A stretch of DNA of 22,303 bases, from assembly GCA_934446465.1 (NCBI GenBank), contig CAKSEF010000024.1:1-22303 (forward strand). Reading direction: 5' to 3'. Positions 16,043 to 22,303 of the stretch are shown here, in pieces (the first letter of the stretch is position 1; each line of letters starts with the position of its first letter). This DNA is from an uncultured Oscillospiraceae bacterium. GTDB lineage: Bacteria > Bacillota > Clostridia > Oscillospirales > JAAYXM01. Position numbers and translations under genes: made by a program. The notes below the pieces were generated by a model that was not told the DNA's origin, did no database searches, and saw nothing but the letters and a program-made list of their open reading frames with translations.

Positions 16043-16069
16043 TATATTACAAGACGGAGTTTTTGTAAA
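16041..16069 (-). promoter_or_regulatory. Sigma-A-type promoter of the AraC gene
   Basis: On the minus strand TTTACA (16069-16064) and a perfect TATAAT (16046-16041) are separated by exactly 17 bases. This is the best promoter in the intergenic region. Transcription would begin near 16034, about 118 bases before the AraC start codon. Its -35 lies inside the left arm of the inverted repeat at 16064-16096. Confidence 0.65.
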
Positions 16070-16096
16070 GAAAAATCTTGGTTGGATTTTCTTACA
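16064..16096. repeat. Imperfect inverted repeat over the AraC -35, candidate operator
   Basis: TGTAAAGAAAAATC at 16064-16077 and GATTTTCTTACA at 16085-16096 are complementary if two extra A residues in the left arm are looped out, with TTGGTTG between them. The left arm covers the -35 of the AraC promoter and the whole element falls within the likely leader of the lyase transcript. It could be a regulator site or an RNA hairpin; the sequence cannot decide. Confidence 0.45.
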
Positions 16097-16133
16097 GAGT
16101 CCGTTAAATAATCTGAAATGAGGTTGTGAAAAA

Positions 16134-19100
16134 ATGAACGTAAAACGCAGAATTTTCTCGGCATTCATTGCGTTTGTAATGTTAATTACGCTCATTCCTA
16201 TGGGCGTAACCGCAGAATCTGCGGAGTATTCGGAGTATACATTCGAATACGATTTTACGCGCGGGATAAATGACGGCGTGAGAGTTGATACAATCACCAA
16301 GAACATGACAGACGGTTTTTGGTGGTATGATTCAATCAATGCCGGTAAAACACTATCAACTTTTCTGAAACGTTCATACGGACTTCAGATAGGCTCCGGC
16401 GTAGGTTATTACGCGGCCTTCGGTATAAGCGTGCCTGCGGCAGGTAAGTATGAGACCAGCTTTAAATATTCGCAAAAGGATAAGGGCGGACTTTCAAATG
16501 TATACCTTATTCCGGGTGATACTGCCGATATTCCGTCGGCACTGACAAGTAATAATGCGGTTGCGGAAATTAACTTTGAAGGAGCAGGAGAAGACGGTTT
16601 AATAACTAAAGGCAAAGACGTAGTCATACCAAAGGCCGGTGACTATTTGCTCGTATATCGCGCGGAGAAAAAAGGTACAATAAACGCAAATATGTATGTT
16701 GCGGGCGCCACTCTTAAAGGAGGGGAAAAGACAGCGGTTATGAGTGTGCTTCCGAGCTCAAGCAGCCTTGAGTTGAAAACGGGCGATGAAACCGGTATTA
16801 ATTATATCGCAATTCTGTCTGACCATAGCACGGTATCAAAAAATGATGTTGCCGCAAGCTTTGAAAGCAGCGATAAAGATGTGGCAACCGTTTCTGCAGA
16901 CGGAGTTATTAAAGCCGTTTCTGTAGGCGAAGCAGTCATAACAATAAATGCGGAATATAACGGCACAGTCGCTTCCGACAAGATTAGTGTTAATGTTGTG
17001 TCTGCTTCGGGCTCGGGTTATAATGTGAGCTATGACTTGACGACAAATGCCAATAAAACAGACTACAGAGATACCTCGTATAAGGATACAAAAGGATTTT
17101 GGCGTTTTTACGGAACTTCGCCGTCATGGGCCACGACAAATAAAACATTTGTGATACGTTCTTACGGAGTGCAGGTGAACCCGGGTAAAAATAATTGGGT
17201 AGCATATGAAATCGATGTACCTAAATCGGGCGAGTATGATATAACACTTTCACACGGTCAGGCTTTTCAGGGATGTGTGGCAGATATGTTCGTACTGCCG
17301 GGTAATACTTCTAATATTGACGGAAGCCTGATTGCAGAAAACAGCGCGGGAAAAGCTGATTTTTACGCTTCATCCGAAATGCTCGGCGGAAAAGATTACC
17401 GTACTGTGCAAACAGACATAGGTAAGTATGTTTTCGAGACGGAAGGAAAATACTTGGTTGTATTTAAATACAACTCTCAGTCCCCGAACGGAGGGGAAAA
17501 AACGGCAATTTATCCCGGAAAGATTATATTGAACGGAGGAAACAAAGTTGCACTTATGTACGCGGAGCTTATTGTCAGCGGTGATATGGCAAGTATAACC
17601 TCTGCGATAATGTCCGACGGTTCTTCTGCGGACGTTTCGGCGGCAGATGTCGTTTACTCGATTGAGAATGCGAGTGCCGGAACTATTGACCCATTAACTG
17701 GCAGAATAACGGCAAGCAAAACCGGCGGAGACACAAAGATATTTGCTGACGTAACTTTTGAGGGGAGAACTGTGCGCTGCGAAGCAGATGTGACATTAGG
17801 GACAAGCGTTGTTGTGCCGAGCGGTGTTGCCCGTGATTATGTATTTACCTCACGAAGCGATTCATGGACGACTGTAATGTGGAACGGAGCAAACCCGAGA
17901 AATGATGACGTTCGAGGAATTACATACGATTATACGGACGGAAACTGGGAATGGGGAAATGCCGGCCCTTCGGATTCTGTAATTAACTTCAACAGCCTTG
18001 TTACATCATACTCTGGAGAAGCTGTGTCAGCACGCCTGAGAATGACTCTCAAGTACGGCGAGTGGGTTGCGCTGAAACTCAAAGTTCCGGCAGCCGGTTC
18101 CTATTGGGCAGAGCTTTCAAGTGCGAAGATTTCTGTTTCGGGAGGAAACTCGGGAGTAGCTGATATATTTATTGTTCCGCTTGCAGATACACGCAAAGAA
18201 ATTACATCTTCACTGACAATGGACAACTATGTAAGTACTGTTTCTTTTGCGGTTAAGTCAAATGAATTCACAAAAGCCTCAGACTCACTTGGTATTGTTA
18301 ATTTTAAGAAGGCGGGAGAATACTTAATCGTATTTCGTGAGGCGTCTAAGGAAAACAAATATATTACACCAAAAACGCTGACTCTTGATGGGAGAAATGT
18401 TGTAAGGCTTGTAAACCTCAATGTAGAAAAACGTATTTTGAATGTAGGTGAGACAAGTGCTTCGTCTTTCACGGCAAATCTTCTTGACGGAACCGAGATT
18501 TCCGTAAAAGACGCAGATGTGATTTATACATCCGATAATGAGGAAATTGCAACTTTTGAAGGCGGAGTTATACGCGGTGTCGGAAAGGGCACATGTAACG
18601 TTAAGGTTACGATAATACACAACGGCGCAAGCGCAAGCGCGGAAGTACCTGTAACGGTAGAAGATAAGAGCGGAATCGATAAGCTGATTGTCAAAGGCGA
18701 CACAGTGTTGTTCGTCGGAGACTCGGCGAAGCTGGAGTCATATATTTGTTATAAGAGCGGATATGAAGAACCGTATAGCCCTGTAGAGTTCGTCATCGTT
18801 GAGGGAAACGGTGCTATCGTTGACGGCAATAAACTAACATCTGACTCTGAGGGAGTTGTAAAGGTTAAGGCTTTGCTGACAATTGGCGGAACGGAGTTCC
18901 AAAGTGACATATTCGAAGTGAACTTTATCAAAAACACTGAGAAGACAGAACCTACGTATTATACATACGCCATGCGTGAGGCTGCACGTAAAAATGCAGC
19001 CAAATACAGTTGGGCGTCAGAAGAAGTAAAAGCAGCAAAAAAATCGGCCGAGTATTATGCCGAAAACTTTGAGAAGCTCTATAATAACATAGCATATGAG

Positions 19101-22100
19101 GGTATTCCGCGTTCCCGTCAGATAGGTCTTACCAATGACCCGGATTATAGATATTGTAGATACTGTCAATCGGATATTGCTACAAAATACGGTAACAAGA
19201 GCGGCGGCTCGGCATATAAAATAAATCTGTATACTCGTCCGTGGAAAGTCCAGTGCCCGGATTGTAAACGACTTTTTCCGTCGAACGATTTTGAGGGATT
19301 ATATAAGCTCACAATATCGAAAAACAATGGCATTTATAACCCGGAGGTTGCCCGTAGGCTTAATGCTGAAAATGTAGCAAATGGAGGAAAGGATTATCTC
19401 AAAAACGAACTTTATCCGGAGGCGCTTGAAAAGTTCGGGGACGCAAACTGGGGTGTAGATGACGGATTTGGATATAAACCGGGAAGGGTTTGTTCCAACG
19501 GAGTAGAAGAACGTCATACATGGATTGCATACTACGTCCATGAGTCATGGAGCAGTATGAGCAAGGCAATACAAGCGCTTTCAAAGGCATATGTTTATAC
19601 GGATGATAAAAAATACGGAGTTCCGGGTGCAATTCTGGTCGATAGAATTGCAGACGTGTTCCCGAGTTTTGATTATCTGAAGTATGGTAAAACATGGCTT
19701 GTCGCTCACGGCTCAACAGGCTATGGAAAAATAATGGGCCGTATAAACGATTGCCAGTATACGCAAGTATGGTGTGAGGGAGCAGATGCTTTCTATCCGA
19801 TGTATTCAGACCCGAGCGTGATCGAATACATTTCCCAAAAAGCAAAGGAGCAAGGACTTAAAAACCCAAAGAACAGCGCAAAGCTCATTTGGAAAAATAT
19901 CGAGGACGGGCTTCTCAGAGAGACATTTAAGGCTTGCAAGGCCAGTCAGATTTACGGCAACTACGGTCAGCAGCAGACAACTCTTGCGTCGGCAGCACTT
20001 GTACTCGACAATGACAAGGAAAGCCGCGAGATGATAGACTGGGCCTTCCAACCGGGAGGACGTGTAAGAAGCGGCGGCAAGGAATGGTGCGACGGAGGTA
20101 ACTTGAGCATCCAGTTTGTTGACGAAGTTGACCGCGACGGAATGGGGAATGAGTCTGCACCAAACTATAACTATTCATGGCTTACAAGACTTTTCGACCT
20201 TGCAAATACACTTGATAAGTATAGTTCAGACCCAAAGTATAATTTATACAAATATCCGAAGTTTGCTAAGATGTTTACTGCATACGCACCGCTTGTAATT
20301 GCAGGCTCGCAGACAGCACAGATAGCGGATACCGGTTCAACTGCAAATACAGTGTATGTTGATGGTTTAGATACTATTATTGACGGTTTTAATCACCTCA
20401 AAGACACAAGCCTCGGAAAAACGCTCGCAAAATATATATATAGGAGAAACGGATATACAGTTGACGGACTACGCTATGGGATTTTCAGCAACGACCCGGA
20501 AAGCATACAAAAGGAAATAACTGACAGACTTGATGAAAATAACGACGCTGTCAGCGAAATGATGCCGGCTTACGGATTCTCAATTCTGAGAAGCGGTGTT
20601 AAGCGCGGAGAGGGAGCATCTTCAGTAAATAATCTCCAAGACTTCTGGATCTATTTCGGACGCACCTCTGCATCACATTCACATTTTGATGCGCTGAACC
20701 TCGGAATCGAAGCGTTCGGGCTTAATATGGCTCCTGAAATCGGATACCCTGAACTAACAGGAGCAAACCCCAATCGACTTCAGTGGGTACGTCAGACGAT
20801 ATCGCATAATACCGTTGTTGTAGACGAAAAAGGCCAGAATGCCGAAATGATTCACGGCACACCAATGCATTTTGACGACAGTGGCGATATTAAGGTCATG
20901 GACATCGATGCGCCGAAAGCATATCGCAGTGCGTCAATATATCGACGCACGGTAGTAACCGTAAAGGCAACTCCCGATGTTTCGTACGGAGTGGATTTCT
21001 TCCGTGTTAAGGGAGGAAACGTTCATACTTACAGCTTCCATTCTCAGTCAAACAGCATAAGCGAGACGAGCGGACTTAACCTCGTTCCACAGGTTGATGC
21101 GTCGGGAAATTATGTCGGAACATATGCAGGAACAGATTCCGTGTTCGGGGAGGACCCGTACACGGCGAAGGGGTCCCTTAAATTTGCTCCCGGATATACA
21201 TGGCTTAAAAATGTAGACCGCGCGGCAGATGTCGGTAAATATTCAGTTGACTTTAACGTAACGGACTTCCGTCATGCAATCAATGATGCTAAAGGATTAC
21301 ATATGAGGATGACAATGCTAAATGACTTTAAGCTGAATGAGGTTGCAATAGCAGATGGTTATGTTACGCGCACAAGCCTGAATATACAGATGCCCGATAC
21401 GCTAAAGTATGTTCTCGCAAAGCGTACGGGAAGCAATTTGGATTCGCTGTTTACAACAGTGTATGAGCCGTATCGCAACACAAGATATCTTTCGGATATG
21501 GAAGCGGTTAGCGTAACGGTTAAGGACGGCAAGGAAAAGAAAGATGATGTTGCAAAAGCTGTAAAAGTTACGCATACAAGCGGCAGAATTGATTATGTTG
21601 TATACGCAACCAATAATGAAGTTACATATACCGTTTCTGATGGTGAGAAGAGCTTCGATTTCCGCGGAATTGTAGGTGTATACAGCGTAAATAAATACGG
21701 CAAAGTCATTTGCAAATATGTAAATGACGGCGACATAATCGGTGATGATTCGGAACTGCTCAAGGCATATAGCGGAGTCGTTTCTGATTTTACAAAAAAC
21801 ATCAATTTTGAAAACTCAATTTCAGTCAGAACGTCTGATGATATTGACGCTGCTTCACTTACGGACAAGTATGTGTATATTACCAATGACGGAGGAGAAA
21901 ATGCAGTCTATAAGATTGAAAATGCGGAAAAGACGGCGAACGGCATAAAGCTTGATGTTGGAGCTGTAACACTTATCAGAAAGTATAAGGATGCGACTGA
22001 CACATCAAAGGGCTTTGTCTACAATATTTCCAACGGGCAAAAGGTAAAGATACCTGTCGGAAATATAATAAGTGGAGCACCCGTATTTGAAAAAATTCAT

Positions 22101-22303
22101 GATTTAACCGCAACGGCAGAAAAACATTTTACAACAAAGGTTATCGCTAAATCACCTGATGAAGAAACAATTTCCTATATCGGAACAAAACTTCCGTCCG
22201 GTGCGTCAATAGATGCGGTTACGGGTGAAATATCATGGAAACCGACGTCGTCGCAGGTGGGGGATAACCACTTTGCAGTAACGGCAAGAGACGAATCGGG
22301 ACG
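16134..22303 (+). CDS. Giant secreted heparinase II/III-family polysaccharide lyase, 3' end beyond window
   Basis: One uninterrupted frame runs from ATG 16134 to the window edge, at least 2056 residues with no stop. GAGG at 16120-16123 precedes the start by ten bases. Residues 1-27 form a signal peptide (basic start, IFSAFIAFVMLITLIPMG, cut near VTA). Residues 35-842 are three divergent modules, each ending in an Ig-like part; 843-939 is another Ig-like domain. An alpha-helical toroid of the lyase type spans about 940-1470 and includes a Cys knuckle (C1008, C1011, C1041, C1044). The Hepar_II_III beta-sandwich starts near 1477, with SHSHFDALNLG (H1515, H1517, D1519) and ISHNTVVVDE (H1558). Residues from about 1980 look like a putative Ig (He_PIG) domain. 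The family cleaves uronate-containing polysaccharides by beta-elimination; the substrate here is unknown. A C-terminal cell-wall anchor may lie outside the window. Confidence 0.88.
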   Translation, partial: MNVKRRIFSAFIAFVMLITLIPMGVTAESAEYSEYTFEYDFTRGINDGVRVDTITKNMTDGFWWYDSINAGKTLSTFLKRSYGLQIGSGVGYYAAFGISVPAAGKYETSFKYSQKDKGGLSNVYLIPGDTADIPSALTSNNAVAEINFEGAGEDGLITKGKDVVIPKAGDYLLVYRAEKKGTINANMYVAGATLKGGEKTAVMSVLPSSSSLELKTGDETGINYIAILSDHSTVSKNDVAASFESSDKDVATVSADGVIKAVSVGEAVITINAEYNGTVASDKISVNVVSASGSGYNVSYDLTTNANKTDYRDTSYKDTKGFWRFYGTSPSWATTNKTFVIRSYGVQVNPGKNNWVAYEIDVPKSGEYDITLSHGQAFQGCVADMFVLPGNTSNIDGSLIAENSAGKADFYASSEMLGGKDYRTVQTDIGKYVFETEGKYLVVFKYNSQSPNGGEKTAIYPGKIILNGGNKVALMYAELIVSGDMASITSAIMSDGSSADVSAADVVYSIENASAGTIDPLTGRITASKTGGDTKIFADVTFEGRTVRCEADVTLGTSVVVPSGVARDYVFTSRSDSWTTVMWNGANPRNDDVRGITYDYTDGNWEWGNAGPSDSVINFNSLVTSYSGEAVSARLRMTLKYGEWVALKLKVPAAGSYWAELSSAKISVSGGNSGVADIFIVPLADTRKEITSSLTMDNYVSTVSFAVKSNEFTKASDSLGIVNFKKAGEYLIVFREASKENKYITPKTLTLDGRNVVRLVNLNVEKRILNVGETSASSFTANLLDGTEISVKDADVIYTSDNEEIATFEGGVIRGVGKGTCNVKVTIIHNGASASAEVPVTVEDKSGIDKLIVKGDTVLFVGDSAKLESYICYKSGYEEPYSPVEFVIVEGNGAIVDGNKLTSDSEGVVKVKALLTIGGTEFQSDIFEVNFIKNTEKTEPTYYTYAMREAARKNAAKYSWASEEVKAAKKSAEYYAENFEKLYNNIAYEGIPRSRQIGLTNDPDYRYCRYCQSDIATKYGNKSGGSAYKINLYTRPWKVQCPDCKRLFPSNDFEGLYKLTISKNNGIYNPEVARRLNAENVANGGKDYLKNELYPEALEKFGDANWGVDDGFGYKPGRVCSNGVEERHTWIAYYVHESWSSMSKAIQALSKAYVYTDDKKYGVPGAILVDRIADVFPSFDYLKYGKTWLVAHGSTGYGKIMGRINDCQYTQVWCEGADAFYPMYSDPSVIEYISQKAKEQGLKNPKNSAKLIWKNIEDGLLRETFKACKASQIYGNYGQQQTTLASAALVLDNDKESREMIDWAFQPGGRVRSGGKEWCDGGNLSIQFVDEVDRDGMGNESAPNYNYSWLTRLFDLANTLDKYSSDPKYNLYKYPKFAKMFTAYAPLVIAGSQTAQIADTGSTANTVYVDGLDTIIDGFNHLKDTSLGKTLAKYIYRRNGYTVDGLRYGIFSNDPESIQKEITDRLDENNDAVSEMMPAYGFSILRSGVKRGEGASSVNNLQDFWIYFGRTSASHSHFDALNLGIEAFGLNMAPEIGYPELTGANPNRLQWVRQTISHNTVVVDEKGQNAEMIHGTPMHFDDSGDIKVMDIDAPKAYRSASIYRRTVVTVKATPDVSYGVDFFRVKGGNVHTYSFHSQSNSISETSGLNLVPQVDASGNYVGTYAGTDSVFGEDPYTAKGSLKFAPGYTWLKNVDRAADVGKYSVDFNVTDFRHAINDAKGLHMRMTMLNDFKLNEVAIADGYVTRTSLNIQMPDTLKYVLAKRTGSNLDSLFTTVYEPYRNTRYLSDMEAVSVTVKDGKEKKDDVAKAVKVTHTSGRIDYVVYATNNEVTYTVSDGEKSFDFRGIVGVYSVNKYGKVICKYVNDGDIIGDDSELLKAYSGVVSDFTKNINFENSISVRTSDDIDAASLTDKYVYITNDGGENAVYKIENAEKTANGIKLDVGAVTLIRKYKDATDTSKGFVYNISNGQKVKIPVGNIISGAPVFEKIHDLTATAEKHFTTKVIAKSPDEETISYIGTKLPSGASIDAVTGEISWKPTSSQVGDNHFAVTARDESG
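16236..18659 (+). repeat. Three tandem divergent ~270-residue protein modules inside the lyase
   Basis: The copies are 16236-17018, 17019-17825 and 17826-18659, that is 261, 269 and 278 residues. Each begins with a Tyr-rich strand followed by a Trp-rich stretch (GFWWYD, GFWRFYG, GNWEWGN). Each then has a V-P-x-x-G-x-Y strand (VPAAGKY, VPKSGEY, VPAAGSY), a second strand ending in Pro (VYLIPGD, MFVLPGN, IFIVPLA) and a third shared strand (AGDYLLVYR, EGKYLVVFK, AGEYLIVFR), and ends with an Ig-like part. Sandwich-fold carbohydrate-binding modules linked to Ig-like domains are a reasonable reading, but no binding residues can be assigned. Confidence 0.7.

Noticed and set aside
16134..22303. Possibility that this stretch is non-coding or a decayed pseudogene, since only short frames appear on the other strands
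   Set aside because: Reading the plus frame codon by codon gives an intact protein with coherent domains and no stop.
1..22303. CRISPR array, tRNA or rRNA genes, insertion sequences, phage genes, toxin or defence systems
   Set aside because: No evenly spaced repeats, cloverleaf-like sequences, transposase or integrase motifs, or defence-related domains were seen in any part of the window.

Overview
The window reads as chromosomal DNA from an anaerobic Gram-positive bacterium, most likely a gut-type member of the Clostridia (Bacillota). The evidence is indirect: strong GGAGG-type ribosome binding sites before almost every gene, tight co-directional gene packing, moderate AT bias, and protein styles typical of that class (DeoR and AraC sugar regulators, a large secreted lyase with bacterial Ig-like domains). 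No rRNA, tRNA, CRISPR array, insertion sequence or phage gene was seen.

Region 1 (1-5384) is a five-gene rightward run. An ATP-grasp ligase, a family-4-like glycosyltransferase and a PAP2 lipid phosphatase overlap by ATGA start/stop junctions and look like the end of a cell-surface polysaccharide locus that begins before the window. Serine hydroxymethyltransferase (glyA) and the AAA+ replication-maintenance ATPase RarA follow. A perfect 15-bp hairpin closes the run.

Region 2 (5422-15030) is the most interesting part: one promoter, a pair of similar operator-like boxes exactly 21 bp apart, then seven genes, closed by a perfect 16-bp hairpin. The genes encode a DeoR-type sugar-phosphate regulator, a SorE-like zinc dehydrogenase, the E2, E3 and fused E1 alpha-beta subunits of a 2-oxo acid dehydrogenase complex, a lipoate-protein ligase, and mannitol-1-phosphate 5-dehydrogenase. 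It is a self-contained lipoate-dependent complex bracketed by two hexitol/hexulose-phosphate dehydrogenases and controlled by a sugar-phosphate sensor. Strict anaerobes usually oxidise pyruvate with ferredoxin enzymes, so an NADH-producing complex inside a polyol operon suggests either a dedicated route for sugar-alcohol carbon or a redox loop. The E1 has two insertions and altered thiamine-site residues, and the E2 seems to carry two E3/E1-binding domains in tandem, so the true substrate may not be pyruvate.

Region 3 (15034-22303) is a divergent pair: a leftward AraC-family regulator and a rightward giant secreted protein. The latter is a single open frame from 16134 to the right edge (at least 2056 residues, end not in the window). 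It has a signal peptide, three divergent copies of a ~270-residue module, a further Ig-like domain, a heparinase II/III-type polysaccharide lyase with a four-cysteine knuckle, and the start of a C-terminal Ig-like domain. The two promoters between the genes overlap, which suggests that the AraC protein controls the lyase in response to a polysaccharide breakdown product.
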